Of a stretch of 64,000 nucleotides of DNA, positions 36,195 through 44,891 are shown one piece after another. The notes below the pieces were generated by a model. It was not told where the DNA came from. It did not search any database and saw only the letters and a program-made list of their open reading frames with translations. The translations under genes and the position numbers were made by a program. How positions within the stretch are numbered: position 1 is the stretch's first letter; each line of letters begins with the position of its first letter. The stretch comes from Blastocatellia bacterium (GTDB lineage: Bacteria; Acidobacteriota; Blastocatellia; Pyrinomonadales; Pyrinomonadaceae): positions 121,193-185,192 of the forward strand of contig JAEUQK010000024.1 of the NCBI GenBank assembly GCA_016789265.1, given 5' to 3'.

Positions 36195-36512
36195 CTATGT
36201 AAGTTCCTCACCTTTTGCTTTGAGGCTTCGCCGCCACAGTTCGCGATATGAAGTGAATCGCGAGACCAGCGTATTCAACTGATATCTTTGAGCGAACGAG
36301 AGATTTCGATTGTCGGACATTCGCTTGATCTGGGATTCGAGCCTGGCGCGTGCTTCGAGGGGAGGCCGTTTTGCCGAACCGTTAAAGTAAATGTCGAAAT
36401 CGATCTTTAGCTTTCGTATGTCGTCTTCCAATTTTGATAGTTGCTGATCGACGGCTACGGTTTGTTCAAGACGCGATGAGGTCTGTCGGTAGAGATTATT
36501 GTTTAGTGCCAT
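36195..36512 (-). CDS. Small conserved protein, MXAN_5187 C-terminal domain-like
   Basis: 105 residues from the ATG at 36512. A GTG 81 bases upstream would add a hydrophobic 27-residue leader, but that would leave only 31 bases to the divergent selA. The protein is helical and charged (RLEQTVAVDQQLSKLEDDIRKLKIDFD), with the motif FDIYFNGSAKRPPLEAR and the end RYQLNTLVSRFTSYRELW. This pattern is like the small domain named after myxobacterial MXAN_5187, of unknown function; I recall it from memory and cannot search. A protein-interaction or regulatory role is likely, nothing more. Confidence 0.62.
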   Translation of the reverse strand: MALNNNLYRQTSSRLEQTVAVDQQLSKLEDDIRKLKIDFDIYFNGSAKRPPLEARARLESQIKRMSDNRNLSFAQRYQLNTLVSRFTSYRELWRRSLKAKGEELT

Positions 36513-36624
36513 TTGTTTGAATTGAAGGACGTGCGGTTTGAAAGCGGCAATAACGCCTATAAGAATAAATAAACAATGTCGAACAACTTCCACATTTGGA
36601 TCAAAAACTTTGTAGAATCGACAT

Positions 36625-38049
36625 ATGGCCGAAGCTGAGAGATCCGAAACAAGCGTTCGCTTGAAAGACCTGCCGTCGATCGATGAACTACTTCAGACCC
36701 CGACCGGCAAGACGATCGCGGCAAGGGCGGGTCGCGCGCTTGCGATCTCACTCGCGAGAAAAGCAGTCGAAGAATTGCGAAATTCGATCTTGTCTCCGGA
36801 AAGTCAAGTTAAGGTCTCTGGTCAAGGATCACTTACATCCCTCGCTGAAACAAGGATGTCGGACGACCTGCGAGAGGAGCTGCGAAGCGGTGTACGTCAT
36901 GTGATAAACGCGACCGGCGTTATTATCCATACTAATCTGGGACGTTCGCCGCTTTCGGAAAACGCGAAGCTTGCATTCTTGAACGAGGCTTCACACTATT
37001 GCACGGTCGAATTGGATATCGAGACGGGAAAACGTGGTAAACGCGGCGACCGGGCAGAGCGCCTTATATGCCAACTGACCGGAGCCGAAGCGGCGATCAT
37101 CGTCAATAACTGCGCGGCCGCCGCCTTTCTTGTGCTTACGGCTTTCGGAACCGGAAAGGAAGTAATTATTTCCAGAGGAGAACTGGTGGAGATCGGCGGA
37201 GACTTTCGCGTGCCAGACGTGCTTTCACGTTCGGGAGCGATCCTTCGCGAGGTAGGCACAACTAATCGTACAAAGCTGCGCGATTACGAAAATGCGATCG
37301 GAAGCGGATCAGGGATGATACTGCGCGTTCACCCCTCGAACTATCGCGTGATCGGGTTCACTGAAACGCCTAAACTGTCCGAACTTGCAAAGCTGGCGAA
37401 AGCGCATGGTCTTATTTTGTTCGAAGATGCGGGCTCCGGGGCATTGTTCGATCTGTCCGAATTCGGGCTTGGCGATGAACCGGTCATCTCTCGATCGATC
37501 GCCGATGGTGCCGATATAGTTTGTTTCAGCGGAGACAAACTGCTCGGCGGGCCGCAGGCCGGGATCATTGCCGGAAAGAAAGATCTGATCGCCACGCTGC
37601 GTCGAAATCCGCTTTATCGTGCATTGCGGCTCGATAAACTTGCGTATGCCGCTCTTGAGGCCACTCTCGATTCTTACCTTCGTGAGAAGCAACATGATGA
37701 AATACCGGTCCTTCGCATGCTCTCGATGGATACCGAACAAATTCTCAATCGATCACTGTCGGCAGTAGAGAAAATTAGAGAAATAACGGGAACGGGTCTG
37801 GAGATAGACATCGTTCAGGGCGAATCCGTGATCGGCGGCGGCTCTGCTCCGGATGTTAAGCCGATTACGTGGTGTATTACCTTGTCGTCCGCAAAAAAAA
37901 CAGCAGATGAACTCGAAAACATTCTCAGGAATTTCGATACACCGGTGGTCACCCGGATCGTCGACGGCAAGGTTGTTATCGATATGAGAACCGTGTTTGA
38001 AGATGAGGAAGTCAAGCTGATCGCAGCCGTCTCGTCACTCGTAAAATGA
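36625..38049 (+). CDS. selA: L-seryl-tRNA(Sec) selenium transferase
   Basis: 474 residues, normal for SelA. This PLP enzyme converts seryl-tRNA(Sec) to selenocysteyl-tRNA(Sec). Seen are the N-terminal domain LPSIDELLQTPTGKTIAA, VINATGVIIHTNLGRSPLS, NNCAAAAFLVLTAF, EVGTTNRTKLRDYENAI, FEDAGSGALFDLSEFGL and the PLP Lys in CFSGDKLLGGPQAG. It implies a selenocysteine machinery elsewhere, as selB, selD and the tRNA are not in this window and no selenoprotein gene with an in-frame TGA was seen. Its TGA is directly followed by the serC stop on the other strand (palindrome TGATCA). Confidence 0.96.
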   Translation: MAEAERSETSVRLKDLPSIDELLQTPTGKTIAARAGRALAISLARKAVEELRNSILSPESQVKVSGQGSLTSLAETRMSDDLREELRSGVRHVINATGVIIHTNLGRSPLSENAKLAFLNEASHYCTVELDIETGKRGKRGDRAERLICQLTGAEAAIIVNNCAAAAFLVLTAFGTGKEVIISRGELVEIGGDFRVPDVLSRSGAILREVGTTNRTKLRDYENAIGSGSGMILRVHPSNYRVIGFTETPKLSELAKLAKAHGLILFEDAGSGALFDLSEFGLGDEPVISRSIADGADIVCFSGDKLLGGPQAGIIAGKKDLIATLRRNPLYRALRLDKLAYAALEATLDSYLREKQHDEIPVLRMLSMDTEQILNRSLSAVEKIREITGTGLEIDIVQGESVIGGGSAPDVKPITWCITLSSAKKTADELENILRNFDTPVVTRIVDGKVVIDMRTVFEDEEVKLIAAVSSLVK

Positions 38050-39144
38050 TCAGCCGTTCTTTTGGGCGAATTCGGACATGAATTCGACAAGGTGTTCTAC
38101 ACCTGCTTTAGGAAACGCATTGTAGATCGAGGCGCGTATGCCGCCGACCGAACGGTGTCCGGCAAGTCCGTCCATTCCCAATAAGGTCGCTTCATCGCAA
38201 AACCTCTTTTCAAGATCTTCATTTGGCAGCCGGAAAGTAACGTTCATGACCGAGCGTGAAGCCCTCTCAGCGTGGCCGCGATAATAGCCGTCGCTTGAGT
38301 CGATCGCGTTGTATAGAATTGCCGCCTTTTCTTCGTTCGTTTGCTTCATTGCCGCGAGGCCGCCCTGCTCTTTCAGCCAATCGCAAACAAGGCCGACCAT
38401 GTAGATCCCCCATGTGTTTGGCGTGTTAAGCATCGAATTGTTTTTTGCTAGAACACGGTAATCGAGCATCGGGAATTGGCCTTCGGGCACACGTTCGATC
38501 ATATCGTCGCGGATAATGACGACAGTTACACCGCTCGGACCGATATTTTTTTGGGCTCCTGCATAAACGATGGCGTATTTCTCAACACCGATCGGTTTCG
38601 ACAGGATATTCGAGCAGGCATCGCACACGACAGGTACGCCGCCGGCATCGAGATCGTATTTGAACTCCACTCCCTCGATCGTTTCGTTAGAGGTGTAATG
38701 CACAAAAGCGGCGTCGGGCGAGAAACGTAAGGCATCTTGCGTGGGAGCCGACGTAAATCCCGAATCTTTGGTCGTGAATGCGACACGTGCATCTCCGCAG
38801 CGTTTTGCTTCCGACTGGGCCTTTGTACCCCAGGCACCGGTGATGACGTACTCCGCAAACTGGCCCGGCCGGAGGAAGTTCATCGGGACCATCTCGAATT
38901 GCAAGGTCGCTCCGCCTTGTAGAAAGAGTATGCGGTAGTTGCCCGGAACATCCAGCAGATCGCGAATTCCCTGTTCTGCATGGTTCAGCACCCGTTCAAA
39001 GTGTGACGAACGATGGCTGATCTCCATTACGCTCATGCCGATTCCGCCGAGTGAAAGCAACTCTTCCCGGGCACGTTCGAGCACAGGTTCAGGGATCATC
39101 GCAGGGCCCGCACTGAAGTTGTAAATTCTCGTGTTTATATCCAT
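38050..39144 (-). CDS. serC: Phosphoserine aminotransferase
   Basis: 364 residues from the ATG at 39144, leading into NTRIYNFSAGPAMIPEPVL, the standard SerC N-terminus. It transaminates 3-phosphohydroxypyruvate to phosphoserine in serine synthesis, and also acts in pyridoxal phosphate synthesis in some bacteria. Seen are GIGMSVMEISHRS, LFLQGGATLQFEMVPMNFL, CDACSNILSKPI and the PLP Lys in YAGAQKNIGPSGV. The upstream frame to 39213 is not conserved. It converges on selA with no gap. Confidence 0.95.
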   Translation of the reverse strand: MDINTRIYNFSAGPAMIPEPVLERAREELLSLGGIGMSVMEISHRSSHFERVLNHAEQGIRDLLDVPGNYRILFLQGGATLQFEMVPMNFLRPGQFAEYVITGAWGTKAQSEAKRCGDARVAFTTKDSGFTSAPTQDALRFSPDAAFVHYTSNETIEGVEFKYDLDAGGVPVVCDACSNILSKPIGVEKYAIVYAGAQKNIGPSGVTVVIIRDDMIERVPEGQFPMLDYRVLAKNNSMLNTPNTWGIYMVGLVCDWLKEQGGLAAMKQTNEEKAAILYNAIDSSDGYYRGHAERASRSVMNVTFRLPNEDLEKRFCDEATLLGMDGLAGHRSVGGIRASIYNAFPKAGVEHLVEFMSEFAQKNG

Positions 39145-39219
39145 TAAGGAACTCATCAAGGCAGTTGATTCGAGGATAACACACGTCGACGAACGGTTTC
39201 TCGACCCCGACAAAATGTG

Positions 39220-39264
39220 TATTTATTTAACAAAATTGCCGGATTTGAGTTACTATTTATTTAA
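39220..39264. repeat. Direct repeat TATTTATTTAA, two copies upstream of the TPR gene
   Basis: Exact 11-base copies at 39220-39230 and 39254-39264, 34 bases apart (about three helical turns). The second lies between the -35 and -10 of the candidate promoter, so an operator is possible. Confidence 0.4.
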
Positions 39265-39272
39265 TCTATAAA
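39245..39272 (+). promoter_or_regulatory. Candidate sigma-70 promoter of the TPR-protein gene
   Basis: TTGAGT (39245-39250), 16-base spacer, TATAAA (39267-39272). It gives a leader of about 60 bases ending with CGGAGG before the ATG at 39340. Confidence 0.5.
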
Positions 39273-39339
39273 CCCTTTTTCCCGGACCCGCATCAAAACC
39301 AAGTTTTATGACCCTCGGGAAGAGTATCGGAGGATCCCA

Positions 39340-40689
39340 ATGATCAAGAAGTTAAGTATTTCATTCGTATTTACGATCACAGCTATCGTTTTTGGCGGTG
39401 TCGCGGTTCAAGCTCAGAGTGCACCAGTCTCAGGTAAAGTGGAATTGAAGAAAACTGACGGAACCATTGTCCCGTTAGAAGGCGCAATGGTCGAAGTTTT
39501 CCGAACCGACATCAAATCGTCCGGTCCGGCCGATAAAACGGATAAGAAAGGGCAATTCAGTTTCGCGGGCCTTCAGGTTGGTGCGACTTTTGTCATTTCT
39601 GTAAGCGCCCCGGGAGCGTCGCCCTCGTTCCTACCGGGCATCAAGCCTGGAATGGACAATATTAAATTCACCCTCAATGAAGGCGACGGACGCAGACTGA
39701 CGCCCGATGAGGTTCGACAAGCGGTCGCTCAAGGTTCAGGCGGCGGTACGGGCGAGCTCACCGCGGAGCAAAAGAAACAACAGGAAGAGTACAACAAAAA
39801 GGTTGCCGAGGTGACCGCTAAGAACGAAAAGATCAAGCAAGAGACCGCGATCATCGAGGCTTCGTTGAAGGACGGGAATGCGGCATACAATGCGAAGAAT
39901 TGGGACCTTGCGATCGCCAAATATGACGAGGGCATTAACGCCAACCCTACCTTTGCGGGAAGCGCACCGGTTTTGATGAACAACAAAGGTGCTGCCCTTC
40001 GAGAACGTGCCGTTCTGACATACAACCAAAACGTCAAATCAACTGACCCGAACGTTAAGGTTGCGGCGTTTACAAAGGTGAAGGCGGACCTTGGCGAAGC
40101 GGCTGCGACCTACAATGCTTCACTCCAGATCTTAAAGAACGCCCAACCGGGAGACATTGCGGATCCGAATATCAAAGCTTCGCAGACAGCGACCGCACTA
40201 AGGGGCGTATCCGATTCTTTCAGATTGATGTCTCAGACCGAACAGGTGGACGACACGAAATTGGAAATTGCGAAAACCGTTATCCCTGAATACATCGCCG
40301 CCGAAACCGACGCGACCCGAAAAGAGCAGGCGAAGATGATCATGGGAGACATCTATCGCGTTACCGGCGATGCCGAGAATGCGATCGCAGAGTATCGCAA
40401 GGTCCTTGTAGATTCGCCCAATAACCTTGATGCGATGGCCGGACTAGGTTTAAGCCTCGTCAATCAGGGCTACATCGTCCTTGAGGAAGGAAAGGCCAAT
40501 CGGGATAAAACAAAAGAAGAGTCTGGCAAGGCAACCCTGCAGGAAGGTGCGAATTATCTTCAAACCTATGCCTCGGCCGCACCGGATGGTCACAAGTACA
40601 AGGCCGACGCCCTCGGGTTGATCGAATCGCTAAAGGCCGAGCAGAAGATCGCTCCGCAGAAGGTGGCCCCCGCGAGGAAGCGTCCGTAA
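39340..40689 (+). CDS. Secreted carboxypeptidase-regulatory-like / TPR repeat protein
   Basis: 449 residues with a signal peptide (about 1-25, VAVQAQS). About 28-115 is a CarboxypepD_reg-like beta-sandwich (SGKVELKKTDGTIVPLEGAMVEVFRT ... GQFSFAGLQVGATFVISV, split across strands). A coiled-coil (about 140-180, KKQQEEYNKKVAEVTAKNEKIKQE region) leads into TPR repeats (NAAYNAKNWDLAIAKYDEGINANP and ENAIAEYRKVLVDSPNNLDAMAGLGLS). It is probably a periplasmic or outer-membrane scaffold. Such sandwich-TPR proteins are common in Acidobacteriota and Bacteroidota. The Shine-Dalgarno is good (GGAGG). Confidence 0.85.
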   Translation: MIKKLSISFVFTITAIVFGGVAVQAQSAPVSGKVELKKTDGTIVPLEGAMVEVFRTDIKSSGPADKTDKKGQFSFAGLQVGATFVISVSAPGASPSFLPGIKPGMDNIKFTLNEGDGRRLTPDEVRQAVAQGSGGGTGELTAEQKKQQEEYNKKVAEVTAKNEKIKQETAIIEASLKDGNAAYNAKNWDLAIAKYDEGINANPTFAGSAPVLMNNKGAALRERAVLTYNQNVKSTDPNVKVAAFTKVKADLGEAAATYNASLQILKNAQPGDIADPNIKASQTATALRGVSDSFRLMSQTEQVDDTKLEIAKTVIPEYIAAETDATRKEQAKMIMGDIYRVTGDAENAIAEYRKVLVDSPNNLDAMAGLGLSLVNQGYIVLEEGKANRDKTKEESGKATLQEGANYLQTYASAAPDGHKYKADALGLIESLKAEQKIAPQKVAPARKRP

Positions 40690-40711
40690 GCTAGGTAGTT
40701 ATTGACATTAC

Positions 40712-40750
40712 GGCTGTGCGCCTCAATAAGAGCGCACGGCCATTTTCATT
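40712..40750 (+). terminator. Rho-independent terminator after the TPR gene
   Basis: 10-bp stem GGCTGTGCGC (40712-40721) with GCGCACGGCC (40732-40741), one T-G wobble, 10-base loop, then ATTTTCATTT. It runs up to the GNAT start at 40752, so that gene needs its own initiation or read-through. Confidence 0.7.
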
Positions 40751-40751
40751 T

Positions 40752-41228
40752 ATGGCGATCGAGATCAGAAGGCCAATAGAAGTTGAGATCGGTGAGATCA
40801 TCAGGATGATGCGCGATCTTGCCGAGCTAGAGGGTTTGAGCGATGTCTTTGAGAACAGCATCGCAAAACTTTCCGATTCCATTTTCGCCCGTTCGGCATA
40901 TGTCGAGGCGTTGATCGCCAAAGATGGCGACCGCTATGCCGGCTACGCATTGTTCTTTCCTTTCTTCGCCAGCTTTCGCGGACAGCACGGCTACTATCTC
41001 GACGATCTTTATATCGACCCCGCGTTTCGCGGCACCGGCCTTGGCGAGGCACTTTTGAGAGAGATCGCCCGGCTCGGAGCCGAACGCGGTTTCGAACGCA
41101 TCGATCTTCAGGTTCGCGACGGGAATATCAAAGCGATCAGTTTTTATGAGAAACTCGGTGCAGTTCTCGATTCAGAAGAACGTCATTTCAAGTTCACCGA
41201 CGCGGCCTTCCGTAACCTTGCGAAATAA
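40752..41228 (+). CDS. GNAT family N-acetyltransferase
   Basis: 158 residues from the ATG at 40752 (MAIEIRRPIEVEIGEI); the frame extends to a GTG in the terminator hairpin, which is unlikely to be used. The GNAT fold is clear: FFPFFASFRGQHGYYLDDLYIDPAFRGTGLGEALL (here in pieces: YLDDLYIDPAFRGTGLG is the acetyl-CoA Q/RxxGxG/A loop) and RIDLQVRDGNIKAISFYEKLGA. This is close to the diamine/spermine N-acetyltransferase-like subgroup by pattern. The substrate is unknown. Confidence 0.88.
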   Translation: MAIEIRRPIEVEIGEIIRMMRDLAELEGLSDVFENSIAKLSDSIFARSAYVEALIAKDGDRYAGYALFFPFFASFRGQHGYYLDDLYIDPAFRGTGLGEALLREIARLGAERGFERIDLQVRDGNIKAISFYEKLGAVLDSEERHFKFTDAAFRNLAK

Positions 41229-41334
41229 ACATCACGCAATTTTCCCATTCCTGTCATAAACGCGGCGTCGCCGGTGTATTCCTTTCGTAACGCACATCGC
41301 TGCGAAAAGTATTAAATATCGGAGGCATCGTAGA

Positions 41335-42288
41335 ATGCGAGTTAATTCGCTTATAAGTTTATTTTGTTTTGCCGTCATCGGTTTTGTTATCGGCACATCG
41401 GGCGTTGTTGCCCAAACCATCGCCGGCGATTGGACCGCCAAGACGCGCGAATGGCGAGACCCGAAACCGGGAAGAGAATCAGACGATGAAAAAGCTGAAA
41501 AAGAAGACTGGGTAAATAAGATCTATCTTTCGTTCGAACGAAAGTCCGAACGCGGCCGAAATCAAAACGGCTCGACGTATTTTTACAACGATCTCGAAGG
41601 CCTCACGCGCGATCAGGCAGAACGCGGCGGCCGCGTAAGCTTTAGGCTAGTTCGCGAGGCGGGCATTATCGAATGCGAAGGCACGTTTACCAACGGACGC
41701 GGCTCGGGCACGTTCAAGTTTACGGGCAATCAGAAGTTTGTCGATGGAATGAAAGCCCGAGGCTTCGATTTTGAAAAACCGGCGTCGAAAGGCAATCACG
41801 ACACTCCGGAGGAACGTCTTTTCGCTGCGGCGACTCTTAACGTTACAACCGCGATCGCAGACGATCTGAGATCTGCAAATTTTGGCGATCTGGATATTGA
41901 CGATCTGTTCAAAGCGGCCATCTTCAAGATCGACGGAAAATTCATGGCCGAGATGAAAGCCACAGGTTTTCCGAACCTGAGCATGGAAGACCTCGTAAAG
42001 GCGCGTATCTTCAAGATCGATGCTGAATACGTTCGCCAGGTGAAGGAAATGGGCTTTGCCGATCAGGGTTTCGAAGGTTTGGTAAAGTTCCGCATCTTCA
42101 AGGTAACGCCCGGATTCCTGAACGACCTGCGTGCCGCAGGCCTCGATAAGATGGATGCCGAGGACATAGTCAAAGCCCGCATCTTCAAGATCGACGCCGA
42201 CTACATCCGTCAGGCACGAGCATCGGAACCGAATATCTCGATGGAAGAACTCGTCCAGATGAAGATCGGTGTTCGACGTCGCAATTAA
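41335..42288 (+). CDS. Secreted protein with 29-residue repeats
   Basis: 317 residues with a signal peptide (about 1-27, GVVAQT). The N-terminal 130 residues form a beta-rich region with a conserved FNGRGSGTFKFTGNQKF-like segment. From about residue 165 come five near-identical 29-residue units, ending KARIFKID, KFRIFKVT, and so on (for example GKFMAEMKATGFPNLSMED then LVKARIFKID). The same motif style occurs in acidobacterial M56/BlaR1-like metallopeptidases, which carry repeats of the type 'IxGVTPEYIxxxxxxGY'. No peptidase domain is present. The repeats may form a short helical solenoid. A GGAGG lies before the ATG. Confidence 0.75.
   Translation: MRVNSLISLFCFAVIGFVIGTSGVVAQTIAGDWTAKTREWRDPKPGRESDDEKAEKEDWVNKIYLSFERKSERGRNQNGSTYFYNDLEGLTRDQAERGGRVSFRLVREAGIIECEGTFTNGRGSGTFKFTGNQKFVDGMKARGFDFEKPASKGNHDTPEERLFAAATLNVTTAIADDLRSANFGDLDIDDLFKAAIFKIDGKFMAEMKATGFPNLSMEDLVKARIFKIDAEYVRQVKEMGFADQGFEGLVKFRIFKVTPGFLNDLRAAGLDKMDAEDIVKARIFKIDADYIRQARASEPNISMEELVQMKIGVRRRN
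41830..42258 (+). repeat. Array of 87-bp coding repeats
   Basis: About five tandem units of 87 bases encode the 29-residue repeats of the secreted protein at 41335-42288. DNA identity is moderate, with FKID/FKVT-coding ends best conserved; the last unit is truncated and ends MKIGVRRRN. Confidence 0.65.
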
Positions 42289-42311
42289 AAGGTCGCGAAA
42301 AATTTGATCAT

Positions 42312-42338
42312 AAAGGTCGGCGTTTGTCCGGCCTTTTT
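42312..42338 (+). terminator. Rho-independent terminator after the repeat-protein gene
   Basis: 9-bp stem AAAGGTCGG (42312-42320) with CCGGCCTTT (42328-42336), one T-G wobble, 7-base loop, then TTGTTTT. Located 24 bases after the stop. Confidence 0.8.
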
Positions 42339-42435
42339 GTTTTGGAAACGGGAATTACCGCGGCATTTGAAATTTGTTTCTTATAGAAGTACCCTCATCG
42401 ACTTCGGCGAGATCTGCCCTCGAAAGTAATAAGCA

Positions 42436-44118
42436 ATGAAAAATGTAATTCTCTCCGCACTATGCTTTTGCATCTTGTCGTCTGTTTCATTTGCTGCGGT
42501 GTATGAGGTGAAAGAGGGTACGCCCATGGACACTATCGCCGAAGTTCCGTGGGCAACACTGCAACCGGGCGATACCGTGCTGATCCACTGGCGTTCCACT
42601 CCTTACAAAGAGAAATGGGTCATTTGCCGTCAAGGCACGGCCGCCTCACCGATAACGGTCAGCGGTGTTTTAGGTCCAAATGGTGAACGGCCAGTGATCG
42701 ACGGCAACGGAGCCGTGACGCCTCTGAACCTGAACTTCTGGAGCGAAAATCGCGGTACGATCAAGATCGGAGGCGCAAACGTACCTGCTGACACGATGCC
42801 GAAATATATCGTGATCGAGAATCTTGAGATACGAGGTGCGCATCCTAATTACCAATTTTCCGACGACACGGGGAATATTCAGACCTATTCCACCTCAGCG
42901 TCGCCTATTTATGTCGAGAAGGGCGAAAACCTGACCTTTCGGAACAACATAATTACTGACGGCGGTAACGGATTTTTTGTCGCGTCGAGCGATACTGAAG
43001 TGTCGCGAAACATATTGGTCGAGGGGAATTACATTTACGGCAACGGCGTCGCGGGGAGCATATTACAGCATAATAACTACACCGCGGCAATCGGCATAAC
43101 TTTTCAATACAACCGTTTTGGACCTCTGCGTTCAGGTGCCCCGGGCGTTAATTTGAAGGACCGGTCCGCAGGTCTGGTGGTTCGTTATAACTGGATCGAA
43201 GGCGGAAATCGAGATCTCGATCTGGTGGATGGCGAAGACAGTGTCCAGATACGAAATGCGCCCGAATACAGAAAGACATTTGTTTACGGAAACGTTTTCA
43301 TCAAACAGGACGGAGGCAACAACCAGGCGATCCATTACGGGGGAGACAGCGGAACTACTGCAAACTATCGAAAAGGTACGCTCTACCTTTACAACAACAC
43401 GCTGTATTCGATCCGCGCCGGAACGACGGTCGTGATGCGTTTATCAACTAACGAGGAATCATGCGACGCGCGCAATAACATATTTTATAACACCGCGGCG
43501 GGAACAAGCCTGGCTATGCTTGAGGTTTCCGGTCAACTGACGTTGACCAACAATTGGGCGAAAACGGGCTGGCGAAATTCGCATGAAGGAAGTGGATTCT
43601 TAGGATCGGTTTCCGGTGGAGCGACGATGCTGACAGGAACCGCTCCGGGATTCGTCGATGCGGCCGGTCAAAATTTCGGACTCATTCAAGGCTCAGCGGC
43701 GATCGACGCAGGAACCACATTGCACCCCGACGCACTCCCATCCCTGAATGTCGTTCGTCAATACGTCAAACATCAATCAAGCGTGGCTCGGCCCGTCAGT
43801 GGATCGATCGACATCGGAGCATTTGAATTTCTCGCCGTTGCACCGGTGCAGATAACTACCGCGACGCTCCCTTCCGCGAGACGCATGCAATGGTATGAGC
43901 AAACAATACTGGCCAGCGGTGGTTCGGGCACGTTTGTTTGGTCGGTCGTTGCCGGTTCATTGCCACAAGGATTACGGCTGGAGAGTACGACGGGACGTGT
44001 TTACGGACGTCCGCGGCTGAGAGGGGAATCGACCATTACTGTCAGAGCGGAAGATGCCCAGAACCCGACGTCTTTTGTCACGCGGCAATTTACGATCGCT
44101 TCGAGGCTTTTCAATTAG
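42436..44118 (+). CDS. Secreted right-handed beta-helix protein with Ig-like domain
   Basis: 560 residues with a signal peptide (about 1-21, SFAAV). About 25-460 is a parallel beta-helix (pectate-lyase/PbH1-like): VIENLEIRGAHPNY, LTFRNNIITDGGNGFFV, ILVEGNYIYGNGVAG, LVVRYNWIEGGNRD and YLYNNTLYSIRAG are stacked coils with Asn ladders. The last 85 residues form an Ig-like/He_PIG domain (ILASGGSGTFVWSVVAGSLPQGLRL in pieces; TGRVYGRPRLRGESTITVRAED). It is probably a surface polysaccharide-binding or -degrading protein; catalytic residues cannot be picked out. It is convergent with the YceH gene. Confidence 0.85.
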   Translation: MKNVILSALCFCILSSVSFAAVYEVKEGTPMDTIAEVPWATLQPGDTVLIHWRSTPYKEKWVICRQGTAASPITVSGVLGPNGERPVIDGNGAVTPLNLNFWSENRGTIKIGGANVPADTMPKYIVIENLEIRGAHPNYQFSDDTGNIQTYSTSASPIYVEKGENLTFRNNIITDGGNGFFVASSDTEVSRNILVEGNYIYGNGVAGSILQHNNYTAAIGITFQYNRFGPLRSGAPGVNLKDRSAGLVVRYNWIEGGNRDLDLVDGEDSVQIRNAPEYRKTFVYGNVFIKQDGGNNQAIHYGGDSGTTANYRKGTLYLYNNTLYSIRAGTTVVMRLSTNEESCDARNNIFYNTAAGTSLAMLEVSGQLTLTNNWAKTGWRNSHEGSGFLGSVSGGATMLTGTAPGFVDAAGQNFGLIQGSAAIDAGTTLHPDALPSLNVVRQYVKHQSSVARPVSGSIDIGAFEFLAVAPVQITTATLPSARRMQWYEQTILASGGSGTFVWSVVAGSLPQGLRLESTTGRVYGRPRLRGESTITVRAEDAQNPTSFVTRQFTIASRLFN

Positions 44119-44156
44119 ACCTTGAGTTGCATACCCGGTTTCTTATTCCCTGGATC

Positions 44157-44813
44157 TCAATCGAACTGTTTTCGAAATTCATCGAACACGGCCTTGAACT
44201 CAGCTAATTCGCTGCTGAGGCGTTCGACCTCCGTCTCCAGTTTCTCGATACGATCGTTCGATGCGCTGCCGGCGGAACTTGTTCGTTCCGCGGCTGCGGC
44301 CAGCTTTGTCACATCGACCGGGCCGGAGAGCAGGTGTGCATAGCGAGCCTCTTTTTGGCCGGGCTGCCGGTCGAGTTTTACGATGAGCGGCTCGTCTCGG
44401 CGTGAAAGATCGTCAAGCGTCGCCTGGACCTCGTTCAGGTCGCCAAACTCGTGCATCCGCCCCGAGCGTTCGCGAATCTCGCCGATGGTCTGCGGCCCGC
44501 GGAGCATAAGTACAGCCATCACGGCGGTTCCTGCCGCGTCCAGTTCGTAAACGCTCGGCAGCATGTGCTTATACTTCACAGTGCGGCTGCCCGAACCATA
44601 GAAGAGATACACAAGGTTCTCATCACGCAGCCGGTCAACGGCAGCCATGATCTCGGTCTCGCTCAGCGACATAACGGGATCGCGGTTGCTTTTCTGGTTG
44701 CATGCGGCGGTCAACGCGTTGAGCGTGAGCGGGTAATACTCCGGCGTTGTGAGCTGTTTTTCGACCAGGCTGCCGACGACGCGGATTTCGGTTTCTGTAA
44801 GAACTGTGGACAT
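44157..44813 (-). CDS. YceH/DUF480 family protein
   Basis: 218 residues from the ATG at 44813 (MSTVLTETEIRVV); a longer frame upstream overlaps the divergent exonuclease start. The DUF480 pattern is complete: EIRVVGSLVEKQLTTPEYYPLTLNAL in pieces (VGSLVEKQLTTPEYYPLTLN), ACNQKSNRDPVMSLSE, VLMLRGPQTIGEIRER and EARYAHLLSG. YceH folds as tandem winged helices, so DNA binding is likely, but its function is not known. A C-terminal coiled coil (RIEKLETEVERLSSELAEF) probably dimerises it. Confidence 0.93.
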   Translation of the reverse strand: MSTVLTETEIRVVGSLVEKQLTTPEYYPLTLNALTAACNQKSNRDPVMSLSETEIMAAVDRLRDENLVYLFYGSGSRTVKYKHMLPSVYELDAAGTAVMAVLMLRGPQTIGEIRERSGRMHEFGDLNEVQATLDDLSRRDEPLIVKLDRQPGQKEARYAHLLSGPVDVTKLAAAAERTSSAGSASNDRIEKLETEVERLSSELAEFKAVFDEFRKQFD

Positions 44814-44891
44814 ACTTTTTTCATAGAGAATAATACACTTTCGCGGTCCTTTGCTTCTCGTGCGACTTCGCGGGAAAATCGAATACGGCAA

